The position numbers and the translations under genes are program-made. A model generated the notes under the pieces. It made no database searches and was not told the origin of the DNA. It saw only the letters and a list, made by a program, of their open reading frames with translations. Shown here in pieces: positions 9,255 through 17,081 of a stretch of DNA of 64,000 bases; within the stretch, counting starts at the first letter, position 1; the number at the start of each line of letters is the position of its first letter. The stretch is from Mesorhizobium sp. (lineage in GTDB: Bacteria > Pseudomonadota > Alphaproteobacteria > Rhizobiales > Rhizobiaceae): the NCBI GenBank assembly GCA_004020545.1, contig SAQE01000001.1, positions 300,782 to 364,781 of the forward strand. The letters run 5' to 3'.

Positions 9255-10091
9255 ATGGCCAAACCGTTGCTCGATATGTCCGCCGCGCGCGTCTTCTTCG
9301 ACGGCATCTTCACCAACCCACGCGTCGCGCATCCGGAGGGGGTGGCTGTACACCGCGACGGATCGATCTGGTGCGGCACCGAAACCGGCGATCTCCTGAG
9401 GCTTTCCGCCGATGGCAGCTCGGTCGAGCGCATGGGCGGCACGGATGGCTTTCTGCTCGGCATTGCCTTCGACAGTGCTGGCAACTGCTTTGCCTGCGAT
9501 CTGAAGCATGCCGCGATCTTTCGCTGGGACGCCGCGACGGGTCGCATGGAGCGCTTCGCTTCAGCGGGCATCCGTGTGCCCAACTATCCGGTCGTCGACG
9601 AGGCGAGCGGCTGGCTCTTCGTTTCGGACAGCGTCGGCGAGGACAATCGCTCGGGCATCTTCCGCTACGATCTCAAGACGGGCGAGGGCGGCCTGTGGTG
9701 CCGGGAGGTCATGTCGTTCGCCAACGGCATGGCGATGGCGCCGGACGGCAACGGCCTTTATGTCGTGGAAAGCAACGCGCCTTGCGTCAGTCATGTGCCG
9801 ATCCTCGGCGACGGCAGTGCAGGGGCCCGGCAGGTCGTCGTCGAAGACGTGCACAATGTTCCCGATGGTGTCGCCTTCGCCCCTGACGGCTCGCTGCTCA
9901 TCTCATGCTACGAGCCAAGCCGGATCTATCGCTGGCGAAAGGACAGAGGTCTCGAAGTGCTGATCGAGGACCCGGCGGCGACCACGCTGGCGCATCCCAC
10001 CAACATCGCCTTCAAGGGCGACAAGCTCTACACCGCAAATCTCGGCCGCTGGCACATCACCGAGATCGATCTGGCGGCAATTCCGAGCTGA
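9255..10091 (+). CDS. SMP-30/gluconolactonase/LRE family protein
   Basis: Six-bladed beta-propeller lactonase, 278 aa. Metal-ligand landmarks are the glutamate in VAHPEGVAVH (about residue 23), the asparagine in FANGMAMAPDG and the aspartate in NVPDGVAFAPDG. These enzymes hydrolyse sugar lactones to aldonic acids using a divalent metal. As the last gene of the sugar operon, 10 bp after the CoA-transferase-like gene, it fits the step after an SDR-catalysed oxidation of the sugar. There is no signal peptide, so it acts in the cytoplasm. Confidence 0.9.
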   Translation: MAKPLLDMSAARVFFDGIFTNPRVAHPEGVAVHRDGSIWCGTETGDLLRLSADGSSVERMGGTDGFLLGIAFDSAGNCFACDLKHAAIFRWDAATGRMERFASAGIRVPNYPVVDEASGWLFVSDSVGEDNRSGIFRYDLKTGEGGLWCREVMSFANGMAMAPDGNGLYVVESNAPCVSHVPILGDGSAGARQVVVEDVHNVPDGVAFAPDGSLLISCYEPSRIYRWRKDRGLEVLIEDPAATTLAHPTNIAFKGDKLYTANLGRWHITEIDLAAIPS

Positions 10092-10251
10092 GCGGCCTGA
10101 TTAACGTTGAGCCAGCAATCTATTTGAGATCGCGGAGAGAGTTTTGGTGGCGGAGGTCCGATACCGCCGGCCCCGGTTGGAAGAGCCCGGCGGCTACCGA
10201 GCTCGCCGACTCTGGCGGCGAATTCGCGTGCTCTTTCGACGACGTTTCGGC

Positions 10252-10944
10252 TCAGGTCCGCACTCTGAGCGCCCGCTCCAGCCTGTCGGCAATCTGTGTG
10301 ACGATATAGGCAATCACCATGTAGATCACGACGGCGATTACGAAGGCTTCGAGGTAGTAGTAGTTCAGCGCGGCGGTCAGTTGGGATTGCGCGAAGATAT
10401 CGACAACTTCAATGGCGAACCCGAGGGAAAGCGCCTTCATGATGACCATCATCGAGGTCGTTAGATCGGGAATTGCCGTAAGGGCCACCTGGGGAAATAG
10501 GATCCGTCGGAACAGTTGGCCGCCCGTATAGCCTAGCGAATGGGCGGCGTCCGACTGACCGGTGTCGAAGGCGTTCAGGGCTCCCTTGATAATCTCCGAC
10601 TGGAACGCGGCGACACAGCCGGTGATCGCAACGACAAGGATGACCCAATTGGGGGTTTCATGGGCGTTGAAGTTGATCCCGAGCAGCGAGAATAGGAACT
10701 GGAATGCGGGGGGCAGACCGAAATAGGCAAGGAAAATCACGATGACCATCGGAACGCCCTTGAAGACGATCTTGTAAGCCATGATGAGCTCTCGCAGCAC
10801 CGGCACTCGTCTGTATTCGATGAGCGCGAATATGCTGCCGACTATCGTCGACAGGCCGAAAATTAAGAACGCCATTCCAAGCGTCACGGGTACGGCGCCC
10901 AGAATTTCCTGCGTGTCCGGGAGCAAAATATCGGTATCAAACAT
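10252..10944 (-). CDS. Polar amino-acid ABC transporter permease (HisM/OccM type)
   Basis: Inner-membrane permease, 230 aa, with about five transmembrane segments and the EAA-loop region ALNAFDTGQSDAAHSLGYTGG that couples to the ATPase. It is the last gene of the minus-strand cluster, 17 bp after a second permease of the same family. Permease pairs of this kind serve histidine, arginine and lysine importers and the octopine and nopaline importers of agrobacteria. The genes of this importer look less GC-rich than the flanking sugar operon by eye, which may reflect acquisition. Confidence 0.92.
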   Translation of the reverse strand: MFDTDILLPDTQEILGAVPVTLGMAFLIFGLSTIVGSIFALIEYRRVPVLRELIMAYKIVFKGVPMVIVIFLAYFGLPPAFQFLFSLLGINFNAHETPNWVILVVAITGCVAAFQSEIIKGALNAFDTGQSDAAHSLGYTGGQLFRRILFPQVALTAIPDLTTSMMVIMKALSLGFAIEVVDIFAQSQLTAALNYYYLEAFVIAVVIYMVIAYIVTQIADRLERALRVRT

Positions 10945-10961
10945 GGTTGAATACCCTTACG

Positions 10962-11678
10962 TCAGACGCTCGCGATGAGCTCGTTCTTGATCGGAGTTGT
11001 TGTCGTCGCCTCTGGCGCCTGCATCGGTGAGCGAAGCTCGAAGAAGCGCACGATGAGCCACGCGACCAGGCACATCAGCGAATAGATGACCGCCAGGACG
11101 AGGTAGGTTTCGAACTGGTACTGGTTATAGTCGCGCTCCATGATCAAATGCGCAGTCGCCATGACGTCGGCCGCCCCGATGTACATGACCAGCGCAACGT
11201 TATGGATCAGGTAGATAATGGAGTTTCCGTAGCCCGGCAGTGCGAAGTGCACCGCTTGCGGGCCGACCACGCGAGTAATTTTCTGTCGGAACGTATATCC
11301 AAGGCTATCGGCCGCATCATGCTGACCGCGATCGACGGCCAGGTATGCGGGCCGCATGACTTCAGAGAGATAGCCGCCGTGGTAAAAGCTCAATCCCACC
11401 ATGGCGGCGATCGTCGGCGAGAAAAAATCTTCTGAGCCGAATAGAGCTACCAGCAATGGAAGCCCGTAGAACGCGACGAACAATTGCAACACGACGGGAA
11501 CGCTGCGGGCATAGGAGACGTAGAGGTCCACCAGGTGACTGATAACTGGCACCCTGCGAACCCGCAGCGTTGTCGCGATGAGAGCCAGGCAGAACCCGGC
11601 GATGAGGGCCGTAAACGTGATGGCGAGCGTCAGCGGCAACGCCGAGAGCAACTCGGGGATCATAGCAGAAACATCCAC
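10962..11678 (-). CDS. Polar amino-acid ABC transporter permease (HisQ/OccQ type)
   Basis: Second permease of the importer, 238 aa, with the coupling segment VDRGQHDAADSLGYTFRQK. The start is a GTG at 11678 supported by AAGGAG 10 bp upstream; an ATG five codons inside (MIPELL) has no such support. It lies between the binding protein gene (11746-12573) and the other permease gene, the same kind of gene set as the occ and noc transport operons. The last 20 residues are polar, with TTTT, and probably cytoplasmic. Confidence 0.92.
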   Translation of the reverse strand: MDVSAMIPELLSALPLTLAITFTALIAGFCLALIATTLRVRRVPVISHLVDLYVSYARSVPVVLQLFVAFYGLPLLVALFGSEDFFSPTIAAMVGLSFYHGGYLSEVMRPAYLAVDRGQHDAADSLGYTFRQKITRVVGPQAVHFALPGYGNSIIYLIHNVALVMYIGAADVMATAHLIMERDYNQYQFETYLVLAVIYSLMCLVAWLIVRFFELRSPMQAPEATTTTPIKNELIASV

Positions 11679-11745
11679 TTTGACACGCTCCTTCTTGCAA
11701 TTCAGCCTTGCCGCTGACTAACAAATATGGCTGTCGACGGCCGCG

Positions 11746-12573
11746 CTATTTCATGTACTGGACGATGCCCTCGCCGAACCACTTCTGCGAGAGCTTTTCG
11801 ATCGTGCCGTCGTCTTTCAATTCCTTGAGAACCTTGTTCACATCGTCGGCCAGAACCTTGTTCTCGTCTGATCTGTGGATCAGCATGTAGGTGTTGTTGC
11901 TGAAGACTGGTTCGGACGCCGCGATATCGAGTTTCTTTTCCTCGATGACGGTTTGCTCACCCAGATTCGACGGCAGGACGAGAGCATCGAACTTGCCGTT
12001 CTGAACTTCATCCAGGCGGTTCGGATAGGGAATACCGGCACTCGATGCCGTGACGTCGAGCTTGTATTGCGGGTTTTCTTTCTGCCAGTTCATGATGAAC
12101 TTGTAGGTTCCACCGCCGGCCGTGGTCGGAACGATCCTCTTGCCGACCAGGTCTTTCATTTCCTTGATGCCGCTGTCTTTCTTGCTGTAGATCTTCATCA
12201 GGCTTGCGCCCATGGGATTTTCCGGAATCAAGAACTGCTTGGCGCGCTCGGGGGACTTGTAGTAGCCGCCGACCGCGATGTCGTACTTGCCCGTGGCGAG
12301 GCCGGTTTCCTGGGCGATGTCGGAGACACCTTCCATTTCGAACTTGTATTGCGGCAGCTTTGCATTGATCGCCCTCAGGAGATCGGGTTCATAACCCTGC
12401 GGCTCGACGCCGATTGCGCCCCACGCCAGCGGCTTGGATTCGGCCGACGTCGCGATCTTGACGGTCCGAACGGTCTGACCATAGCTGATCCCCGCGGTTG
12501 CAAGGGCAATTGCGATGCCGCCGGCGAGAGCTAGAGCGTAACGACGGGAAAAACTGGATGTGATTGTAGACAT
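11746..12573 (-). CDS. Amino-acid/opine-type ABC transporter periplasmic substrate-binding protein
   Basis: Solute-binding protein of family 3, 275 aa. The N-terminus has two arginines, then a hydrophobic run (ALALAGGIAIALATAGISYG) and a probable signal peptidase site near residue 33. The body contains the usual YEPDLLRAI, KYDIAVGGYY and GKRIVPTTAGG segments. The ligand is not predictable; such proteins bind polar amino acids, opines or ectoine-like compounds. GAAGGGAA upstream serves as the ribosome-binding site. It lies between the ATPase and permease genes. Confidence 0.9.
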   Translation of the reverse strand: MSTITSSFSRRYALALAGGIAIALATAGISYGQTVRTVKIATSAESKPLAWGAIGVEPQGYEPDLLRAINAKLPQYKFEMEGVSDIAQETGLATGKYDIAVGGYYKSPERAKQFLIPENPMGASLMKIYSKKDSGIKEMKDLVGKRIVPTTAGGGTYKFIMNWQKENPQYKLDVTASSAGIPYPNRLDEVQNGKFDALVLPSNLGEQTVIEEKKLDIAASEPVFSNNTYMLIHRSDENKVLADDVNKVLKELKDDGTIEKLSQKWFGEGIVQYMK

Positions 12574-12597
12574 TTCTTGGGTTCCCTTCTTGTTGAG

Positions 12598-13338
12598 CTA
12601 TTGAAAAGAGAGTTCTGATTGCAGGAATTGAGCAAGTCGTGGGCTAGAAGGCGCATCGAAGACCTCAGCTGGACTGCCGTCGGCGGCAACCACGCCACGA
12701 TCCATGAAGACGATCCGGTTCGAGATGTTCTTTGCGAATTGCATCTCGTGGGTCACAAGCAGCGAAGTGATCCCTGACGACGTGACATCCTTGATCACCT
12801 TCAGAACCTCACCGACGAGTTCAGGATCCAGCGATGACGTGGGTTCGTCGAAGAGGATAACATCCGGACGAACCGCCAGTGCTCGTGCGATGCCAGTGCG
12901 CTGGAGCTGGCCGCCCGAAAGCTGGGAAGGATAGCTGTCCCGCTTGGAGGAGAGGCCGACCCGTTCAAGCTCTCGCAACGCGATTTCGCGCGCCTCGTCC
13001 GTGGACTTGCGCTGCACGACGACCAGCGGATCCATGACGTTCTGGAGGACCGTCATGTTCTTGAAGACGTTGAACTGCTGAAAGACCATCGCCGTCCGGA
13101 GCCGGATCGCCTGGACCGCAGCCTTGTCGGCCCGCTGGTAATCCATGCGAACGTTATCGAACGCAATGGTTCCTGAGCTCGGCTTGGCCAGGTAGTTGAT
13201 GCATTTCAAGAGCGTGGTCTTGCCGGTGCCGCTGGGGCCGATGATCGACACGACGTCGCCCCGCTTCACCGAGAGATTGACGCCGTTCAGGACCTGCGTG
13301 CTGCCGTAAGACAGCTTTATATCTTTGAGCTCGAGCAT
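12598..13338 (-). CDS. Polar amino-acid ABC transporter ATP-binding protein (HisP/GlnQ type)
   Basis: Single-domain ABC ATPase, 246 aa, of the usual length. Walker A GPSGTGKTT is at 34-42, the Q-loop is in AMVFQQFNVF, the signature LSGGQLQR precedes GIARAL, Walker B is VILFDEPTSSLDPEL, and the H-loop histidine is in LLVTHEMQFA. It energises the two permeases downstream. The gap to the AhpD-like gene is 57 bp, the longest in this cluster, so a secondary promoter here is possible although none is evident. Confidence 0.94.
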   Translation of the reverse strand: MLELKDIKLSYGSTQVLNGVNLSVKRGDVVSIIGPSGTGKTTLLKCINYLAKPSSGTIAFDNVRMDYQRADKAAVQAIRLRTAMVFQQFNVFKNMTVLQNVMDPLVVVQRKSTDEAREIALRELERVGLSSKRDSYPSQLSGGQLQRTGIARALAVRPDVILFDEPTSSLDPELVGEVLKVIKDVTSSGITSLLVTHEMQFAKNISNRIVFMDRGVVAADGSPAEVFDAPSSPRLAQFLQSELSFQ

Positions 13339-13395
13339 TTCTGGTTTGTGCCCTTCAGAGTGTGGGACGGAGTGGCTTGACCGTATGCAATTTCA

Positions 13396-13959
13396 TCACG
13401 CGCTCTCCGCATGGCCGAGAACGTGCATCAGCCGGTTTGCCCAGCCGAAGATCGATATGGCGTGGATCAGGTCGATGATTTCGGCGTCGTCCATGCCGAC
13501 GGATCGAAGCGATGCGATATCGTCGGCCGTCGCTTCCGAGGGCGCCGCCGAAAGGCGACGGGCAAAGCGGTAGATTGCCGCATCGCGCGGCCCGAGCGCC
13601 TCGGGTTTGTCGAGATAGAGAGCGGTAACCACGTCGTCGCTCTTGGTCAGCTCCGCATGCCGCCGGGCATGAACAACGGCACAGAATTTACAGCCATTGA
13701 CCATCGAGGCGCCCAATGCCCCAAGCTCGCGGTCCGGACGGGCGAGCCCGCCTTCGACATACATGATCGCATTGAACAGGATGGTGCGCGCGAGATAGCT
13801 CTCGGGATCGTGCACAAGGGTGCGCACATATTCCGAAACTTTCTTGGCGGACGGCGTGACCTTCATCGCTTCGAGTTGCTCCGGCGTGGCCTCGGATAGC
13901 TCGACCGGCGCGATGTACGGGTGCCAATTCAGCGGCTTCAGGCGAACCGAGGAGATCAT
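13396..13959 (-). CDS. AhpD-like carboxymuconolactone decarboxylase domain protein (peroxidase-related)
   Basis: 187 aa with the AhpD redox motif NGCKFCAVVHARRH: Cys90, Cys93, His97 and His101. In AhpD the two cysteines form a disulfide that recycles peroxidase partners. The N-terminal 60 residues precede the helical core, as in peroxidase-related CMD proteins. It overlaps the CMD gene upstream by 4 bp (ATGA). Pairing of a CxxC member with a degenerate member beside an ABC importer recalls the Avi_7169/Avi_7170 family pair known from some agrobacteria. That link comes from memory of family names and was not computed. Confidence 0.85.
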   Translation of the reverse strand: MISSVRLKPLNWHPYIAPVELSEATPEQLEAMKVTPSAKKVSEYVRTLVHDPESYLARTILFNAIMYVEGGLARPDRELGALGASMVNGCKFCAVVHARRHAELTKSDDVVTALYLDKPEALGPRDAAIYRFARRLSAAPSEATADDIASLRSVGMDDAEIIDLIHAISIFGWANRLMHVLGHAESA

Positions 13960-14438
13960 GCCGACCTCATCAGTCGAAGGCCGGTCGCCACCCGCGTCTG
14001 GAAGTTGACGAAGGCGATCAGTTCGGAGAGCGCGACGATCTGGGGATTGTTCAATCCGGCCTGCGCGAGCAGGGCGATGTGGCCGGCCTCAGCCTGTTTC
14101 GGCGTCAACGTGATCACGTCGACATGACGGGCGATGGTCGCCAGGGGCTCGTCCAGATCCGTCTCCCCCTGGGCCAAGGCCAGAAGCTGCTCCGTCGGAT
14201 CAAGCTGAGTTAGCAGCACATCATATTCGGCCATGAGGACCGGATCGGCATTCAGAGCGGCCATGCGGCGGGCCAGAGCAACCCGCAAATTCGGCGCCAG
14301 CCCCTGATCGTTGGCCGGCTGTAGCACGGAGAGGCGACATTCTTCCGCCCCTTGCACGAATTCGGGCCGAAATCGCCGTGCGGCGAAAAGGGCATCGTCT
14401 GGGGAAAGGCCGGCAGCCTTGTCCATTGCGTCAATCAC
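13956..14438 (-). CDS. CMD-domain protein without the CxxC motif
   Basis: 160 aa helical protein of the carboxymuconolactone decarboxylase superfamily, judged from HVDVITLTPKQAEAGHIALL and LNNPQIVALSELIAFVNFQTRV. It has one cysteine (about residue 34) and lacks the CxxCxxxH redox centre of its neighbour. It may act as a non-redox partner or as a decarboxylase- or isomerase-like subunit. It overlaps genes on both sides by 4 bp, so it is translated with the monooxygenase and the AhpD-like protein. The exact function is unknown. Confidence 0.75.
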   Translation of the reverse strand: MIDAMDKAAGLSPDDALFAARRFRPEFVQGAEECRLSVLQPANDQGLAPNLRVALARRMAALNADPVLMAEYDVLLTQLDPTEQLLALAQGETDLDEPLATIARHVDVITLTPKQAEAGHIALLAQAGLNNPQIVALSELIAFVNFQTRVATGLRLMRSA

Positions 14439-15895
14439 AGCGCGGCCTCCTTATGCAACAAGGGTGTTGAATCGACCCATTCGTCGCCCAGAAGTTCCGG
14501 GGTGTCGTACGCGATCAGATTGGCGAAATGGGTTTCGACATCCTCGGCAAACATCGATGCGGCAATGCCTCGGACAAGACGGTCAGCACCGGCGCTGACG
14601 GCCGGGATATCGCCGGAGACCTTGCCGTGGGTCAGCATGGCGGCGTCGTTGAAGCAGTGGATATGCGCCAGCATCGGGCAGGATCCGGGGACGCGTTCAC
14701 GGAACTCGAAAGCGGGACCGAGATCCGGAGCTTCCGACATGCCGGCTCGCGGCGGCCCCATGTCCGGCGTATATCGATCATCCGACCAGGTGCGGATATA
14801 TGGGGCGATCGCCGCAAACTCCGGGCGGTCGCTGAAGTCGTTTGAAAAGCCGGTTGCCGCGATCAGGAAATCGTAGCGCAGCGGCCCCTGCGTGGTTTCG
14901 ACCAGCAGGGCCCCCGAATCTTCCTTTACCGCGATTATGCCGCAGTCGAGAAAGAACCGGGCATTCGAGTGGCTGGAGACCCGAAGCGTCGATGAACGCG
15001 GCGGCGGCGTCTGAGTCGAGGCGGTGTAGTCGAAGAATTTCCACTTCCAGGCGTCGGGCAGGTGGTAGATGCCGTGCACAACACCCTGGCTGCCGATGCC
15101 GGTCAGCTTGTTGATGCGGGGCATTTCCTTGCGCCGGATCAACATGTCGACCGAGCCGGCGCCCGCCTCGAGGGCCGTTGCGGCATTGTCCATGGAAGAG
15201 GCGCCGGCACCGATCACCGCAACACGCTTGCCTCTCAGCACGTCGAAATCGATGTCGTCGGCGGAATGGGCCCAATAGGAGCGATCGATGCCCTTGAGGA
15301 AATCGGGCACGGCAAAACCGCCGAGTCCAGACCGACCCGTGGCCAGAACGAGACGGCGGGTGAGAATCCGGCCCGTTTCGGCTCCTTCGACATCGATCGC
15401 AATCAGATCATCGACGGACGCTAGACCGGTCATGCGCACGTCGTTGCGCACCGGCAGAGCAAGGACTTTGCGATACCAGACCAGGTAATCCATCCACTGG
15501 CCCCTGGGGATCTTGTCCAGCGTCTGCCAGGCCTCAACGCCCCACTGTGCCGTGAACCAGGCGCGGAACGTCAGCTGCGGCAGGCCGAGCGACGGACCGT
15601 TGAGGGTCTTCGGTGACCGCAGTGTTTGCATGCGGGCAAACGTCACCCATGGTCCCTCGAGCCCGGCCGGAGCTGCATCATAGGCGACGACATTGGTGAT
15701 CCCGGTCAGCACCAGCTTTGCGGTGGCCGCAAGTCCACACATGCCTGCGCCGATCACCACCACGTCACGAACCGGCTCCCCATTGTGCGAACGCTCAGGA
15801 ACCCAAGGCTTCGCAGGAAGCTCGAGAAAGTCGAGATCCTGGGCAAGTTGAGCTTCCAGCGCAGCAAGGCCTACTGGGGTCGGAGTATGCTTCAT
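14435..15895 (-). CDS. FAD-dependent NAD(P)-binding monooxygenase (FMO/Baeyer-Villiger-like)
   Basis: 486 aa flavoprotein with two dinucleotide-binding folds: VVVIGAGMCG near 46-54 for FAD and VAVIGAGASS near 226-234 for NAD(P)H. The segment FLKGIDRSYWAHSADD resembles the FxGxxxHxxx region of flavin monooxygenases but is not exact. N-hydroxylation or Baeyer-Villiger oxidation of an imported substrate is plausible. It is the second gene of the cluster and overlaps lysR and the CMD gene by 4 bp each. It takes the place that an opine oxidase would have in a classical opine operon. Confidence 0.82.
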   Translation of the reverse strand: MKHTPTPVGLAALEAQLAQDLDFLELPAKPWVPERSHNGEPVRDVVVIGAGMCGLAATAKLVLTGITNVVAYDAAPAGLEGPWVTFARMQTLRSPKTLNGPSLGLPQLTFRAWFTAQWGVEAWQTLDKIPRGQWMDYLVWYRKVLALPVRNDVRMTGLASVDDLIAIDVEGAETGRILTRRLVLATGRSGLGGFAVPDFLKGIDRSYWAHSADDIDFDVLRGKRVAVIGAGASSMDNAATALEAGAGSVDMLIRRKEMPRINKLTGIGSQGVVHGIYHLPDAWKWKFFDYTASTQTPPPRSSTLRVSSHSNARFFLDCGIIAVKEDSGALLVETTQGPLRYDFLIAATGFSNDFSDRPEFAAIAPYIRTWSDDRYTPDMGPPRAGMSEAPDLGPAFEFRERVPGSCPMLAHIHCFNDAAMLTHGKVSGDIPAVSAGADRLVRGIAASMFAEDVETHFANLIAYDTPELLGDEWVDSTPLLHKEAAL

Positions 15896-16863
15896 ATTCC
15901 AGTTCCGTTATTTGTGCCCGACGCGGGATCGGTCACCAATTGGCCGGCCAAAGCTGGATCGAGTTTCTTGAAACCCGCGATCGACCGTTCAGCCACCGCT
16001 TCGACCGCATCCATCAACGCCTGCGCGACCGGACGAAGGGGACGGTTTGCGGCAGCCACGACGCCCCAATAAAACAGAACGGTCACGTCGATCGGGCGAA
16101 TGGCAACACCAGGTAAGGCCACGCCGTAGGCGGTGAGAGGATCGATGACTGCTGCAACACCGGTCCGGCGCACGATCTGCAACGCGCCATAGGCGGTGTT
16201 GGTTCGGATCACTGGTCCAGTGTCGATACCCCGGGCCGCCAGCGCCTTGGCGACATGCAGTTGAAAACGTAGCGGATTGAGCAGCGTGGCGACGCGGCGA
16301 CCGGCAAAGGCCGAAAGCGGTATGACATCGAGTTCGGCCAGCGGATCGTCCTCCCGCACGGCTGCAACATCAGGCGCCGAATAGAGCCGCAGGACATCCA
16401 GACCGGGCGTATCGAGCGGCAGACTTGAAAACCCGATCTCGGCACGGCCGCTGCGCACTTCCTGGGCGACGATCGAGGGAAGAAACTGTCCGAGATGCGT
16501 CTCGTGTGGTAGCTCGACACCCTTGAGCTCAGCCAGGGCGGTCGGGATCAAGCCAGTACCAATCGCGGAGGTTGTGACAATCTGCAGGATACGGCCCCTG
16601 CCGGCGGCGATCATCTTGGCCCGCGCTGCGAGTTCGGTGAAGGACATCAGCAGGCGTCGCGCTTCTTCCTCGAAGGCGACTCCCTCCTCAGACAACTGCA
16701 CGCGTCGACCGATCCGATGCAGCAATTCGAAGCCAAGCTCGGCCTCGAGATCCTGAATGGTGCGTGTCACTGCAGGCTGGGAACGCCCGAGCATGTCAGC
16801 CGCCTTGGTGATGCTGCCGCTGGCAGCAACCGCAAGGAAGGTCTGAAGGTCCCGGGTTTCCAT
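15892..16863 (-). CDS. LysR-family transcriptional regulator, first gene of the monooxygenase/importer cluster
   Basis: 323 aa. The N-terminal winged HTH (residues 1-60: DLQTFLAVAASGSITKAADML...SQPAVTRTIQDLE) is followed by a LysR substrate-binding domain. It is unusual in being the first cistron of the operon it probably controls, overlapping the monooxygenase gene by 4 bp, and it is divergent from the opine-dehydrogenase-like gene across 218 bp. OccR and NocR, the regulators of octopine and nopaline catabolism, are also LysR proteins, which supports an inducer-responsive role. A perfect inverted repeat lies between the two genes. Confidence 0.92.
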   Translation of the reverse strand: METRDLQTFLAVAASGSITKAADMLGRSQPAVTRTIQDLEAELGFELLHRIGRRVQLSEEGVAFEEEARRLLMSFTELAARAKMIAAGRGRILQIVTTSAIGTGLIPTALAELKGVELPHETHLGQFLPSIVAQEVRSGRAEIGFSSLPLDTPGLDVLRLYSAPDVAAVREDDPLAELDVIPLSAFAGRRVATLLNPLRFQLHVAKALAARGIDTGPVIRTNTAYGALQIVRRTGVAAVIDPLTAYGVALPGVAIRPIDVTVLFYWGVVAAANRPLRPVAQALMDAVEAVAERSIAGFKKLDPALAGQLVTDPASGTNNGTGI

Positions 16864-16903
16864 GCTCTCCCTACATGCGTAATCCGAATGATTGACACCG
16901 TCT

Positions 16904-16939
16904 CATTCGTTTTTGATATATGTCAAGTAGAAACGAATG
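16904..16939. promoter_or_regulatory. Perfect 9-bp inverted repeat in the lysR / opine-dehydrogenase-like divergent promoter
   Basis: CATTCGTTT at 16904-16912 and AAACGAATG at 16931-16939 are exact reverse complements, 18 bp apart, with an AT-rich spacer (TTGATATATGTCA). A further CGAATG occurs upstream near 16885. The placement about 40 bp before lysR and 140 bp before the dehydrogenase gene fits a LysR recognition and activation site. Binding itself is inferred. Confidence 0.5.
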
Positions 16940-17081
16940 TTCGCTGCGGCTTTGTGCATTTGCCGGCTGAGAGCCGGAATCCTGATCGGAAGCGGCCGAT
17001 GAGGGCAGATGCGGCTCCAACTTGCGGAACCACTGACCGACAGCAAAGGCGAACCATAAAGCCTTCAACAGGAGGAATATT

